Source: Mariniblastus sp. (lineage in GTDB: Bacteria; Planctomycetota; Planctomycetia; Pirellulales; Pirellulaceae). Taken from it: a stretch of DNA of 45,188 nucleotides. Under the pieces are notes generated by a model. That model worked only from the letters and a program-made list of their open reading frames with translations, had not been told where the DNA came from and made no database searches. The stretch lies in NCBI GenBank assembly GCA_023300235.1, contig JALZWN010000223.1, forward strand, positions 1 through 45,188, in the 5' to 3' direction. Positions 24,926 through 34,492 of this stretch are shown in pieces (position 1 is the first letter of the stretch; each line of letters opens with the position of its first letter). The position numbers were made by a program, and so were the translations under genes.

Positions 24926-26389
24926 TTAAAAATCTTTTCCTTCAGATAGCAGCGGAAAATCATCCGTGCGAAATGCGGACGCTGGCAAACCGGCGGCGTT
25001 TATTAAAGGGGAAACAAAAGTGTCGGCCCACCCAAACCGGACTGCCACGGGTGTGATTTCGGCGGGGCAATCCAGTTCAACCAAGCCCTCGACGACAGTT
25101 GCGGTCGCCGGAACAAACTCCTGGTCGTCACCGGCGACTTGGAAACCGCTCAACGGTTCGTCGGGACTGCGAGCCTTAAGGCCTGCGGCGTTGCTGAATG
25201 TTAAACGGATCTTTTCCCCACTCATCTCCATCGATTCAAAGGTGGGCCCACTGTGAACTTGCGGCGGTTGGTCAGTGGGTAGTTGCTCCTGATATATGTT
25301 ACCTAACGCGATATTGGCCAAACGACGACCGACCTCTTGTTTGTTCTTCGGATTGGGTTCGGTCAAGATTGCTAAGTCGGTCGTGACCACCATGCCGACG
25401 TGCTTGACGCGGTTGAGCGTTTTAAGCTGAGCGTCCCAAAGCTCCGGCAGCGATTCTGGCGTTTTTTGCTCGTACCGATACGGTGATAACTGCACAAAGT
25501 AAAACGGCATTTCAGGCGATTGAAAAAACTGCCGCCAGTCCGCAATCATTGCCGGAAAAAGTTCCGCATACTGCTCGCCGCGCCCGTTGTTGCTTTCGCC
25601 TTGGTACCAGAGCACGCCGCGGAATTGGAAGTCTTTAAGCGGTGCGATCATGGCGTTAAACAAAACGTTTGGCCGGTTCTGGCTTTCGTCTTCGCGGCCA
25701 TCCCAGTAATCAAGCATCGGTTTGAACCGTGTTGTCGCTTCGAGGCCTTGGCGAGAAGTCCAGGCTTCGCAAGCGGTGCCATCGTGGGTTGTCATTATCA
25801 AACCGACGGGGATCTCGGGAAAGCTTTTGCTGAGTTCGCGAGCAAAGAAGTAACCGACGCCGGAGAAGTCCTCTACGGTCTCGGGCGAACAAACATTCCA
25901 ACCGATGATTTCTTCGAACTGTGGCAAAGGCAGCCGAGAGGTTTTCTCTTCCGCCCGTAACAGGCGAACGTTGGGGAACTCGATCGAATTTTCGATCTCA
26001 CGACCGGCGTTCAAAACTTTGCTGACTGGCCAACGCATGTTCGACTCGCCGGCGCATAACCAAACTTCGCCGACCATCACGTTACTGAATTTGACTTGCG
26101 GTTCGCTTTCGGCAGCGGCCACAATCAATTCAAAGGGCCCGCCCGCTTTGCCCGTGGGCAACATCACCGACCAATTACCATCGGCGCCGGTGGTGGTTTT
26201 AAGAATGACTTCGCCAAACTGAACGGTCAGTTTTTGTCTGGGTTCGGCGGTGCCGTAGATTTTGGTTTGCGTTTCTCGCTGCAAAACCATGTTGTCCGAA
26301 AAAATCGACGGCAACGAAATGTCGGCTCGACATTGCCCGACCACTGACAGCAGAAAGACAATCAGTGCGACAACGCGTACGGTACTCAT
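24926..26389 (-). CDS. Sialate O-acetylesterase family protein with altered catalytic site
   Basis: A 487-aa secreted SGNH-hydrolase-like protein of the family that deacetylates sialic acids and related sugars. It has a signal peptide (1-22, hydrophobic VVALIVFLLSVVG), then LPSIFSDNMVLQR typical of the family. The nucleophile motif reads CAGESNMRWPV (Ser116), where GQSNM is usual. VLWYQGESNNGRGEQY (259-274) is normal. The block usually ending in HPKNKQEVGRRLA reads PNPKNKQEVGRRLA, putting Asn346 at the catalytic His, and the usual WGGT is HDGT at 202-205. The fold is clear, but esterase activity is doubtful. It stands alone between two other minus-strand genes. Confidence 0.88.
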   Translation of the reverse strand: MSTVRVVALIVFLLSVVGQCRADISLPSIFSDNMVLQRETQTKIYGTAEPRQKLTVQFGEVILKTTTGADGNWSVMLPTGKAGGPFELIVAAAESEPQVKFSNVMVGEVWLCAGESNMRWPVSKVLNAGREIENSIEFPNVRLLRAEEKTSRLPLPQFEEIIGWNVCSPETVEDFSGVGYFFARELSKSFPEIPVGLIMTTHDGTACEAWTSRQGLEATTRFKPMLDYWDGREDESQNRPNVLFNAMIAPLKDFQFRGVLWYQGESNNGRGEQYAELFPAMIADWRQFFQSPEMPFYFVQLSPYRYEQKTPESLPELWDAQLKTLNRVKHVGMVVTTDLAILTEPNPKNKQEVGRRLANIALGNIYQEQLPTDQPPQVHSGPTFESMEMSGEKIRLTFSNAAGLKARSPDEPLSGFQVAGDDQEFVPATATVVEGLVELDCPAEITPVAVRFGWADTFVSPLINAAGLPASAFRTDDFPLLSEGKDF

Positions 26390-26525
26390 AGAAGCTGTGA
26401 CTTAGAAGGACGGATGTAAAATTGGCGGCAGTTGCGATCAAGCGCTAAAACAATCCGTGCTCTAACGCCCCCGACATTTCTAACGCCGGCCACATTTTAA
26501 TCCAAATCCCCTTCGATTTGAACGG

Positions 26526-28511
26526 TCAGTTCACGCTGCCGGCGACGAATTTCTTAACAAGTGGCCCGTTAGTGCGGATGCTGGATGTATTTCTGGTGAT
26601 CCACGCTCGGTCTTCGCGACTGAGTTTTTCCACCTCAACCGGGATAACCTGGCGGTCGGAGATCCTCATTAAGTAAACTTTACCGCGGGACAAATTAACG
26701 GCATAAGCATCCAACGAAAACTCTCCCGTTTCGCTCACAAAGACTCGCCGGTAAGTGTTCGCGGCGGTCAATTGAGCGTCACTTACCTTCTTCTTTGGGG
26801 GATTATTGGCGACGCTAACGTTCTTAACGCCCGACACTGGAGTGGCATTTCCGAACGAACCGGTGACTACTTCGCCGGTAATCATGACCGGTTCTTGCTC
26901 ACTTGGCTGCGATTGCGTCTTACGACGAAATTTACTCGGCCGGGGATCGCGGCCTTCGCGAACGTTTTTATTAACCAGCAAACGCTTCGGCTTGGGCATT
27001 ACCATCGTCCCGTCCAGGACTTTCCGGGCTTGCCCTGCACTAAGCATCCCCTCGGGCAGCTTGACGAATTCCGGTACGTTGACCGAAAGACAGTGCAAAG
27101 CTCCCTCTAGCTTCTGCATCGTCGTCATGTCGATCGTATTAACGTGTTTGCCAGGCAGCAGTCGCCGGTAAGTCTGGATCGCTTGATTGACTAGGGTCGG
27201 TGAATCGCTTTTGTAAGTCGGGATCAAAACAAGATCGTTGGCAAAAATAACGTTCGTGTAAGGACTCCAATATTTGCCCTGCCGCGGCGGGATGTCGATT
27301 CGGTCAACACGCATTGGGCGACCGTCGACTTTGACGGTGCGAAGAAAGCGAGCGTTTTCGTCCAAGATCCGCGAGTTGGCCGGATCGGAGCGTGGGTCAA
27401 CCCGAGCCACAAGCATGTGGTCGGGAGCCAAAAACGCCGTCAACATGTCGACATGCTTGGTGGCTTCGGGGTTCAGTGGTCGCAGGAATAACAAACGATC
27501 GATGTTGCATTCTTTTTTGAACGCGTCGACGACTAGCTTTCGTCGTTCGTATTCGACGTTGCCCGGTCGGTCGCGGTACGGAAACTGCACGTGGTTGTCA
27601 TCAAAGAAACGAGTCGACGTGAAGGCCAAGCCTTTTCCGTTGCTGATCAAGTTGCCGCCCTGCAGCGTCCATTCGACGGTGGTGTTTTTAATGCCGGCAA
27701 GCTCGCCCCACTGGTTTGGGAACTGATCGTCTTTAGGGCGTGTGCCGTCGTAATAGAAATCGATTGAACGCGGATCGGATTCGGTTTCTAAAAATCGAGG
27801 ACCGAAGTCACGCAGCCAGACGGTGTCTAATTTAAAAACGAAAAACGAAACGTGATCCAATTTCGCCCCAGTTGTTTCGGCAATCTTAACGGCGGTTTCA
27901 AGTTGTTTTTTGTCGTTGACCAAAATCACAAGCGGCAGGTGACCCGCCGTTTTGATGATCAACTCTTTCAGCACGCCGTGGTGCTGGTACATCAAATCGC
28001 TAATGCTCAGCAACATTGCCCGCTGCGGTTCAAACTCACCCGAGAGCCGAGGAAACTTTGTGTAGGGTTTCCCGTCGGAGATTGCGGGGGCTTCTTCGCC
28101 AAGACGGCGCAGCAGGTCAAGGCTTGGGTTTTTGAAACTCTGTCGACTCAATTCACTTGAGATGGCCGCCGGGGCAGCGGGTGCCGGATAGCCCGCGGTT
28201 AGTTTTCCGTTTTGTGTTTGAACGTCACGGCGCTTAGTCGCGACCGGAGCGACCGGAGCCGCGGGGGCAGTCGGCGCGGGGCGGTAGACGGGTTGAGGCT
28301 GGTAGGTTGGTTGAGGGCGATAGACTTGCGGCTGACGATAGACCTGCGGCTGGCGATAGACTTGCGGCTGCACCGGGCGATAGACCTGCGGTTGCACCGG
28401 ACGATAACCGGGCTGGTAGGCCGGTTGATACCGATACTGAGCTTGGACTGCGGAGCAGAAAACACTTAAGACGACGGAAAGCGCCAGAATAGCAATGCAA
28501 AATCGTTTCAT
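26526..28511 (-). CDS. Secreted agmatine/peptidyl-arginine deiminase-family protein with SHD1-type domain
   Basis: A 661-aa protein. It has a signal peptide (1-24, cleavage near AVQA-QY) and a Tyr/Pro/Gln repeat region with PQVYR units (26-79). The guanidine-group hydrolase (porphyromonas-type PAD) domain is at about 150-490. Its active-site blocks are present: WLRDFGPRF (Asp235), LQGGNLISNG, TKHVDMLTAF (His353, Asp355) and ALHCLSVNVP with the nucleophile Cys474. A basic linker leads to a C-terminal SHD1-type domain (about 587-643, ending VEVEKLSREDRAWI), a planctomycete-favoured module. Likely reaction: hydrolysis of a guanidine or arginine side chain outside the cytoplasm, substrate unknown. 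The signal peptide separates it from cytoplasmic agmatine deiminase AguA. Confidence 0.88.
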   Translation of the reverse strand: MKRFCIAILALSVVLSVFCSAVQAQYRYQPAYQPGYRPVQPQVYRPVQPQVYRQPQVYRQPQVYRPQPTYQPQPVYRPAPTAPAAPVAPVATKRRDVQTQNGKLTAGYPAPAAPAAISSELSRQSFKNPSLDLLRRLGEEAPAISDGKPYTKFPRLSGEFEPQRAMLLSISDLMYQHHGVLKELIIKTAGHLPLVILVNDKKQLETAVKIAETTGAKLDHVSFFVFKLDTVWLRDFGPRFLETESDPRSIDFYYDGTRPKDDQFPNQWGELAGIKNTTVEWTLQGGNLISNGKGLAFTSTRFFDDNHVQFPYRDRPGNVEYERRKLVVDAFKKECNIDRLLFLRPLNPEATKHVDMLTAFLAPDHMLVARVDPRSDPANSRILDENARFLRTVKVDGRPMRVDRIDIPPRQGKYWSPYTNVIFANDLVLIPTYKSDSPTLVNQAIQTYRRLLPGKHVNTIDMTTMQKLEGALHCLSVNVPEFVKLPEGMLSAGQARKVLDGTMVMPKPKRLLVNKNVREGRDPRPSKFRRKTQSQPSEQEPVMITGEVVTGSFGNATPVSGVKNVSVANNPPKKKVSDAQLTAANTYRRVFVSETGEFSLDAYAVNLSRGKVYLMRISDRQVIPVEVEKLSREDRAWITRNTSSIRTNGPLVKKFVAGSVN

Positions 28512-28553
28512 CGTAGTTCGTTAAAGTCTTAGGAAGGAAGTTCACTCACGCCA

Positions 28554-28576
28554 GCTCGCCATCTATAAAGGCGAGC
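28554..28576. repeat. Short inverted repeat upstream of the deiminase gene
   Basis: GCTCGCC (28554-28560) and GGCGAGC (28570-28576) flank a 9-nt spacer. It lies in the divergent region 28512-28828, 43 nt upstream of the deiminase start, and could be an operator or a leader hairpin. No more can be said. Confidence 0.4.
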
Positions 28577-28781
28577 CAGCGGAATGTTGGAGCAGAGAGA
28601 GAGTCGTTATTGGATAGCAGGTCCGATAATTTACTACGAGCCAAGCAGATGTTCTACCTTTAAAACCTCGGCACGCTCAAATCCCAGATGCAAATACCTC
28701 CTGATTATACGACGACCAGAGAGTTTTGGCTAACTTTCGCTAGCGGGCGGTGAACTGGTTTCTGTTTCTGGCTCGGTGTTT

Positions 28782-28787
28782 TATAAT
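28782..28787 (+). promoter_or_regulatory. Probable -10 element of the membrane-protein gene
   Basis: A perfect TATAAT lies 41 nt upstream of the GTG start at 28829. At the usual distance only TTTCTG (28759-28764) is found, a poor -35 match, so an activator or an alternative sigma factor might be involved. The rest of 28512-28828 shows nothing further apart from the inverted repeat at 28554. Confidence 0.4.
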
Positions 28788-28828
28788 GCTGTCATTCAAA
28801 AACCTAACCACTTCTTGACGGAACAATC

Positions 28829-30112
28829 GTGACCGACCGACCAGTTGTCATCCAGAAAATTTCTTGGGCAGATCTTTGCCCATGGACGATCATTTTTAAA
28901 ACTTTGCCGATTGCGACGAGTTTTACGGTTCTCACTCTGGCTCTGCTGGCCGTGGCGGCGACACCGGTGGGCTGGTGGATCAGCGAATTCTGCCTGTCAG
29001 AAGCGACGCAGACGGCAAACGTTGAAGAGCTAAAAAACAATTCGAGCCCCTATCGCGGGGTGTTTTCTGATACGGCGGATGGGCTAGAACCGTTAGAAAT
29101 TTTAGGCGTTCGAATCACCGGCCCGCGCGAAGTGTTTGACCAGCTGGTTTCGCCGGCCGCAAAGATGTTCAATCGCGGGATCGGCCTGGACCAATTCTTT
29201 TATTACTTGTTCGGTTCGCTATGGACGATGGTGGTGTGGAGCTTTGCCGGGCTGGGAATCTGTCGCGTTGCTTTACTGCGGCTGACTCGTGGCGAGCATG
29301 CGGGACTGGATGACGCGTTTGAATTCGCAGTCGTCAACTGGACGACTGCGTTCGGTTCGATCGTCGCGCCGCTGTTGGCCGTGGTCGTACTGTGCATCCC
29401 AACGTTCATCCTCGGGTTGCTGATGGGGCTCGATATTGGCGTGTTGCTGGTCGGGTTGCTGTGGTTCATCGTGATTGGCATTTCGATCTTGATGAGCATT
29501 CTGTTACTGGGGCTGTGCTTTGGCTGGCCGTTGATGGTGGCCAGCATTGCTTGTGAAAGCCAAAATTCTTTCGACAGCATTACGCGTTCGTTCGCTTACG
29601 TATTCCAGCGTCCGTTTCACTATTTGTTTTACGCGTTGCTGGCAATTTTCTTTGGTGGCGTTGCGTGGGTGATCGTTTCGTCGCTGGCCGATGGGGTCGT
29701 GGCGTTGACGTACTGGTCGGTGTCATGGGGTGCAAATCTGTTCGGCGGCAACCGACTTGATGAGCTAGTGATGGGGTTGCCCAGAGATGCCGACGGGAAC
29801 GTCACCGAACCGTCGACAATGTTTCAAGCTGGACGTTCGGCGATCAACTTTTGGAATGCGGTCATCAAATCGCTCGCCGCCGCGTTCTTGCATGGCTTGT
29901 TCTGGTGTTTGACTTCTGCGATCTATTTACTGCTGCGGAAGGACGTTGACCAGACCGAGATGGACGAGATTTATTTGATCGATGAAAAACGCACTTACAC
30001 GTTGCCGCCCTTGCAATCGGACGAAAACGGTATCCCACAAGTTCGCCGACCAGAACCCGATTTCTATGAAGGCAATGACTCCGAGGATCTAGAACAGACG
30101 TCCGACAAGTAG
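28829..30112 (+). CDS. Multi-pass membrane protein, function unknown
   Basis: A 427-aa inner-membrane protein with a GTG start. Predicted helices are at about 28-48, 130-150, 172-197, 203-230 (perhaps two), 265-288 and 347-368. The first extracytoplasmic loop (50-128) is hydrophilic, and the last 60 residues are a charged cytoplasmic tail ending EDLEQTSDK. The central block SILLLGLCFGWPLMVASIA followed by SFDSITRSFAYVFQRPFHYL resembles regions of polytopic planctomycete proteins I have seen but cannot name. It has no enzyme motif. The next gene on the strand starts 188 nt later. Confidence 0.8.
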   Translation: MTDRPVVIQKISWADLCPWTIIFKTLPIATSFTVLTLALLAVAATPVGWWISEFCLSEATQTANVEELKNNSSPYRGVFSDTADGLEPLEILGVRITGPREVFDQLVSPAAKMFNRGIGLDQFFYYLFGSLWTMVVWSFAGLGICRVALLRLTRGEHAGLDDAFEFAVVNWTTAFGSIVAPLLAVVVLCIPTFILGLLMGLDIGVLLVGLLWFIVIGISILMSILLLGLCFGWPLMVASIACESQNSFDSITRSFAYVFQRPFHYLFYALLAIFFGGVAWVIVSSLADGVVALTYWSVSWGANLFGGNRLDELVMGLPRDADGNVTEPSTMFQAGRSAINFWNAVIKSLAAAFLHGLFWCLTSAIYLLLRKDVDQTEMDEIYLIDEKRTYTLPPLQSDENGIPQVRRPEPDFYEGNDSEDLEQTSDK

Positions 30113-30300
30113 TCGATTGACATCGATCCGCTGGCGACCGTTGCCAACGTGGATGATCTCGCTAGAATCTGGAATTGCGTCATCGTATGGCTCAGTTTCA
30201 CGCACGGCGATATTTCTCGGTGCCAAAGCAATACCGGGCGTTGGAATCGCAGATTGGCTTTGGCAGTGCGGACTACGAAAAATTAAAAAGAGAGCAAACG

Positions 30301-30765
30301 ATGGGAATTGACAACAATGCAACTGTTACCATGGGCAACTTTGACAGTCCTCCTGAAAGGACCGGCGGGAAGCTAAAGTGGATTTTCGGCGGCTGCGGAT
30401 GCTTGGGACTAATGACGGTGCTCTGCTTTGGCGGAGTGGTCTGGTTTGGGCTGAGCAAAATTGACGAGGTGCGGCGGGAGGCGAAGAGCTTTATCGAAAG
30501 CTCCAGTGTCGCCAAACAGAACCTCGGCACCCCAGTCGCAATCGACGGAGAGACACTTGGCACCACCCCAGGGCAAGGGCCAATGTTTGTTTTCGATGTA
30601 TCAGGCCCCAAGGCCAGCGGTACGGTGACTTGCGTGTCCGAGCAGTCTGGAGATTCCGTTGATTTTGTAATTTCAAGCTACACACTCGAGGTCAACGGGG
30701 AAGAATTCGATTTGAACCAAGAAGACGAACTCGGCATTGATATCGATGGCTTGGACGAATTCTAA
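30301..30765 (+). CDS. Single-pass membrane protein with Coa1-like domain (tentative)
   Basis: I start this at the ATG at 30301 (154 aa), preceded by a purine-rich AAAGAGAGC. A TTG at 30175 would add 42 residues of unlikely composition. A Gly/Cys-rich segment (GGCGCLGL) leads a membrane helix at about 27-51. The rest (60-140) has the pattern ESSSVAKQNLGTPVAI, then a Gly-rich loop, VFDVSGPKASGTVTC and YTLEVNGEEFDL. This resembles the cytochrome-oxidase-assembly Coa1/Tim21-type fold found in many bacterial proteins. The assignment is pattern-based and weak. The end is very acidic (DIDGLDEF). Confidence 0.65.
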   Translation: MGIDNNATVTMGNFDSPPERTGGKLKWIFGGCGCLGLMTVLCFGGVVWFGLSKIDEVRREAKSFIESSSVAKQNLGTPVAIDGETLGTTPGQGPMFVFDVSGPKASGTVTCVSEQSGDSVDFVISSYTLEVNGEEFDLNQEDELGIDIDGLDEF

Positions 30766-30807
30766 ATCGCCTCGGCGGTTCGCCGAAAGCAAATCAAACA
30801 AAACCAG

Positions 30808-30838
30808 CAAAACGCAAACCAATCAAAACGCAAACCAA
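30808..30838. repeat. 16-base tandem direct repeat
   Basis: CAAAACGCAAACCAA occurs at 30808-30822 and 30824-30838 in an A/C-rich tract just after the Coa1-like gene. A partial third word (CAAAACG) follows. No function is visible. Confidence 0.7.
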
Positions 30839-30896
30839 CAAAACGATACAAACTTCGAGGTGAATTAGTTTTAAAAATCAGCAAGGCGCTACAAAT

Positions 30897-30981
30897 GGTA
30901 GCCCGACGCGTAAGCGAGGAAATGTGGTGATGGGCTTCCAGCCTGTCATGCGCGCAGACAGGCTGGAAGCCCATCTCCACA
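30897..30981 (+). repeat. Interspersed palindromic repeat, copy 4
   Basis: Head GGTAGCCCGACGCGTAAGC at 30897, then a long hairpin at 30923-30981. TGTGGTGATGGGCTTCC pairs with GGAAGCCCATCTCCACA, and CAGCCTGTC pairs with GACAGGCTG around an ATGCGCGCA loop. It is nearly identical to the copy at 19588-19680 but lacks that copy's small insertion. It lies between same-strand genes and could end or stabilise the upstream transcript. Confidence 0.85.
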
Positions 30982-31103
30982 CTTAGCAAATTCAAAAACT
31001 GACTTACCCTGAATTCGATCGGCGGAAACAACCTTTGTTTCCACTCGTACAAATAAATTAAATGAAACCGTGTCTCTGACACAAAACTTAAGAAAGACCT
31101 ATC

Positions 31104-31604
31104 GTGGCTGAAATTACTCTTAAAGGAAACGCTTGCAACACTTCTGGCGACCTACCTGCCGTCGGCGCAGCAGCGCCTGACTTTACTCTGGTCGGTGGCG
31201 ATCTAAGCGATGCAACATTGGCCAGCTTCGCCGGCAAAAAAGTTGTCATCAGCACCATGCCGAGTTTCGACACTCCGGTGTGTGCGTTGTCGGTCAAAGC
31301 GTTCAACGAAAAAGTTGGTAGCTTGGACAACACCGTGATCGTCAACGTTTCGAAGGACTTGCCGTTCGCTCAAAAGCGTTTTTGCGAAAGCAACCAGCTT
31401 GAGCACGTAACCAACCTGTCAGCGTTCCGCTGCGATGGCTTTGGTAACTCTTTCGGCGTATCGATCGTTGATGGTCCTTTGCAGGGCCTGTTGGCTCGCT
31501 CGATCGTTGTTTTGGACACCGAAGGCAAAGTGACTTACACCGAGCTAATCCCTGAAATCGCTCAGGAACCAAACTACGAAGCTGCAATCGCTGCCGTAAG
31601 CTAG
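31104..31604 (+). CDS. tpx: Thiol peroxidase, atypical 2-Cys peroxiredoxin (Tpx)
   Basis: Reduces lipid and hydrogen peroxides using thioredoxin, with an intramolecular disulfide. The 166-aa thioredoxin-fold protein has the peroxidatic motif SFDTPVCALS (Cys60) and the resolving motif QKRFCESNQL (Cys94), a spacing typical of Tpx. VNVSKDLPFAQ and LSAFRCDGFG are also characteristic. It starts with GTG at 31104. No signal peptide is visible, so it is cytoplasmic. A hybrid histidine kinase begins 39 nt after its stop, on the same strand. Confidence 0.96.
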   Translation: MAEITLKGNACNTSGDLPAVGAAAPDFTLVGGDLSDATLASFAGKKVVISTMPSFDTPVCALSVKAFNEKVGSLDNTVIVNVSKDLPFAQKRFCESNQLEHVTNLSAFRCDGFGNSFGVSIVDGPLQGLLARSIVVLDTEGKVTYTELIPEIAQEPNYEAAIAAVS

Positions 31605-31643
31605 TCGCCGCCGTTCAAGGCTCCCTCGACCAGGAGAGGCCAA

Positions 31644-34397
31644 ATGGCTGATACACCAGCCAACGCCGGTTTGGCGTCTGAATTTCAAAAACAACACTGC
31701 CATTTGTTCGATCTGCTCAGCATGATCGAACAACCGGCGTGGTGTTTTCATATTCCCACCGGACAAATACTGGTGGCAAACTCCGAAGCTGCCACGATTT
31801 CTTTGATCCCGTCAACCAATTGGTTCGACCGGATCGACCCGCAAGATCTGGATCTGGTCACCCGAATCGCGGATGGTTCGCAGCTTGAGCGAGTTTTAAA
31901 ACTGCGAATGAAGGTGGCGGACCAGACGGTTCAATACAACGTCCGCTTACGAACTTGCTCGCCCAATCCAGACGCCAAAATCGCGACCACTGCCATCGCG
32001 ATCGCCTCCAAGGCATCCGAGGACGTGACGACTGGACAGCTCCAGGGGTCGGCTCGATTTAAATCGCTGGTAAATAATCTGCCCGTCAGTGTGATCCACA
32101 AAGATGTCGACGGACGAGTTGTGTTTGCGAACCGACGGTATTTTGAATCGGCAGGTTTGACTTCGATGGCTCCAATTCTCGGCCAAACCGATGCGGACAT
32201 GTTTGCTCCAGAGTACGCCGCCAAGTTTCAAAAAGACGACCAGTGGGTCATGCAAACTCGGCAAACCTTTCGCGATGTCGAATCGCACCCATCCAGCAAA
32301 CACGTTTTTGTGGAAACGATCAAAGCGCCGCTGCTGGATAACGATGGCAAGCTAATTGGTGTGCAGTGCATTTTTTGGGATGTGACCGATCGGAAGCTTG
32401 CTGAGGAAGCGTTGCGGCAGGCGAAAGAAATCGCGGAAGCGGCGAGTCGAGCTAAAAGCGATTTTTTGGCCAACGTGAGCCACGAGATCCGGACGCCGAT
32501 GAACGGCATCATCGGGTTGACGGATCTGATGCTGACCACCTCCAAAAACCCGGACGATCGCGAGCACTTGGAATTGGTCCAGATTTCCGCAGAGTCGTTG
32601 CTGTCGTTGATCAACAACATCTTAGATTTCTCGAAGATCGAATCCGGCAAGATCGAGCTTGAACATCAACGATTTGATTTGCGCGAAAGCCTCGGCGACA
32701 CTCTACGCTCGCTGGGATTGCGGGCACACGATAAAGGCCTGGAGCTGTTCTGTGCGTTCTGCCTTGACACGCCGGTGGAGATCATTGGCGACGTGGTACG
32801 ATTGCGTCAAATCGTGGTGAACTTAGTTTCCAACGCAATCAAGTTTACCGAACTGGGGCATGTTAAACTGTCAGTCGTCCGCGATCGGACGACTCGGCCA
32901 GAAAGCGATGACAAAAGCTTGGTGCGGTTGATTTTCTCGGTGACCGATACCGGCGTTGGAGTTTCGCCGGAGAAACAAAAACGGATTTTTGAAGAGTTCG
33001 AGCAAGCCGATACGTCGACGTCGCGGAACTACGGCGGCACGGGACTTGGATTAGCGATCTCTTCGCGACTGGTCGGTTTGATGGGCGGCGAGCTGAAAGT
33101 GGAAAGCCAACCTCGGTTTGGTTCGACATTCAGTTTTTCCATTGACGTCCAAGTAGATAGGCGTCCCGTTGCTCCGCCAGCCGAAAACGCTGACCCGCTG
33201 GCTGGTTGCAACGCATTGGTGGTGACCAAATCAATTCCGCTCGGCGACAATTTCCTGACGCGACTACAAGGCCGAGGCGTGGTCGCAGAAGTAGTGAATT
33301 CGGCTAAAACTGCGATTGAAAAATTCCAACACCGCTGTGACGCCGGGCAGCCGTTTGATCTAATGCTGACGGATATTGAATTGCCCGACCAAAGCGCATG
33401 TTCGTTGGTCCAACGGATTCGGCGGCACGAACGTGGAGCGGAACTTGCGGTTGTCTTTCTTGCCAATTCAACTACGCGAGACATCAGTCAATCGCGAGCG
33501 AAACTAGGGATCGATCAACAGTTGCTCAAACCGGTCAAGGACAGCGACTTGTTCGAGTGCATCAGTTCACTGTACAGTAATTTTGTCGAACAAATCTCAA
33601 CGTCGTCACAACCGAACAGCACTGTACTTAGAGCGCCGCCGCAGAGTCGATTGCAGGTTTTGGTGGTTGAGGACAATGCGGTCAACCAAACGCTAATCAA
33701 AGCGTTGATGGAACGAGCCGGACACGAAGTCGTGGTCGCCAATAACGGAGCCGAAGCCGTGGCTTGGTTCGCCAAAGAAACGTTCGATGTAATTCTGATG
33801 GATGTACAAATGCCAGAAATGGATGGCTTTGATGCGACTAACGAAATCTTGAAATTGCAAAGCGAAACAAGACAACGCGTGCCCATCATTGCCGTAACGG
33901 CTGATGCCAGTCCGGCCGATCGCAACCGGTGCTTGGCTGCGGGGATGGACGAGTACCTAGCCAAACCAATTCGCGCGCCTGCGTTGTACGCGCTGATCGA
34001 CCGGTTGACGGGCCACCATACAACCGTCTACAAACCAAAAACCAAACCGAAAGCCGCGGCCAGCTCGATTGACTGGAACGCGGCTTACGAAACCGTCGGC
34101 GGCGATGAAGGTTTATTGAAAGAGCTGTTACGAGTTTTTGTCAGCGATCAAGCAAAGCTAGTCCAAGACATCGAGTTCGCGATCGAGTCGGGCAACCACC
34201 GTGAGGTACGTTTGAGTGCACACAGCTTGCGCGGTTCCTTGCGACACTTGGGCGCGATGCATGCGTCGCAAGCCGCCGGCAGAATCGAAGAAACCGCGGC
34301 GGCGGACCTGGATTTGATCGGTGTGAGCGAATTGTTTGAACAATTTAAATCGTTCGTCGACGATGCCGTCAAAGAGATCGATAGCTTTCTCAGATAG
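31644..34397 (+). CDS. Hybrid sensor histidine kinase: PAS-PAS-HisKA-HATPase-REC-REC-HPt
   Basis: A 917-aa soluble phosphorelay protein (no membrane helices). A possible divergent PAS region is at about 20-120 and a PAS domain at 136-250 ends with [13 protein letters not shown]. HisKA carries [12 protein letters not shown] (phospho-acceptor His280). HATPase_c shows [17 protein letters not shown] and [10 protein letters not shown]. The first REC (522-640) keeps TDIELPD (Asp577) and LLKP but reads LVVTKS where an acidic pair is expected. The second REC (669-790) is complete: VVEDN, Asp720, Thr752, Lys774. A C-terminal HPt has [14 protein letters not shown] (His860). No output domain is present, so a separate regulator is expected. 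GAGAGG lies 9 bases before the ATG. The proximity to tpx suggests a redox link, which is inference. Confidence 0.94.
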   Translation: MADTPANAGLASEFQKQHCHLFDLLSMIEQPAWCFHIPTGQILVANSEAATISLIPSTNWFDRIDPQDLDLVTRIADGSQLERVLKLRMKVADQTVQYNVRLRTCSPNPDAKIATTAIAIASKASEDVTTGQLQGSARFKSLVNNLPVSVIHKDVDGRVVFANRRYFESAGLTSMAPILGQTDADMFAPEYAAKFQKDDQWVMQTRQTFRDVESHPSSKHVFVETIKAPLLDNDGKLIGVQCIFWDVTDRKLAEEALRQAKEIAEAASRAKSDFLANVSHEIRTPMNGIIGLTDLMLTTSKNPDDREHLELVQISAESLLSLINNILDFSKIESGKIELEHQRFDLRESLGDTLRSLGLRAHDKGLELFCAFCLDTPVEIIGDVVRLRQIVVNLVSNAIKFTELGHVKLSVVRDRTTRPESDDKSLVRLIFSVTDTGVGVSPEKQKRIFEEFEQADTSTSRNYGGTGLGLAISSRLVGLMGGELKVESQPRFGSTFSFSIDVQVDRRPVAPPAENADPLAGCNALVVTKSIPLGDNFLTRLQGRGVVAEVVNSAKTAIEKFQHRCDAGQPFDLMLTDIELPDQSACSLVQRIRRHERGAELAVVFLANSTTRDISQSRAKLGIDQQLLKPVKDSDLFECISSLYSNFVEQISTSSQPNSTVLRAPPQSRLQVLVVEDNAVNQTLIKALMERAGHEVVVANNGAEAVAWFAKETFDVILMDVQMPEMDGFDATNEILKLQSETRQRVPIIAVTADASPADRNRCLAAGMDEYLAKPIRAPALYALIDRLTGHHTTVYKPKTKPKAAASSIDWNAAYETVGGDEGLLKELLRVFVSDQAKLVQDIEFAIESGNHREVRLSAHSLRGSLRHLGAMHASQAAGRIEETAAADLDLIGVSELFEQFKSFVDDAVKEIDSFLR

Positions 34398-34492
34398 CCT
34401 GGCCTACCTTGCTCATGACGCAACGCTGACAATTCTAAACTGCGTCGCGGGTGTTTCCCGTTTTTAAAAAAACCTAAACTAATCCTACACGT

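Noticed and set aside
31070..31082. Palindrome GTGTC-TCT-GACAC upstream of tpx as an OxyR- or LexA-type operator
   Set aside because: It does not match either consensus well and there is only one copy, so I could not support it as a site.
34448..34465. Mini-hairpin CGGG-CCCG followed by five T after the histidine kinase gene
   Set aside because: The stem is only 4 bp, too weak to call an intrinsic terminator.
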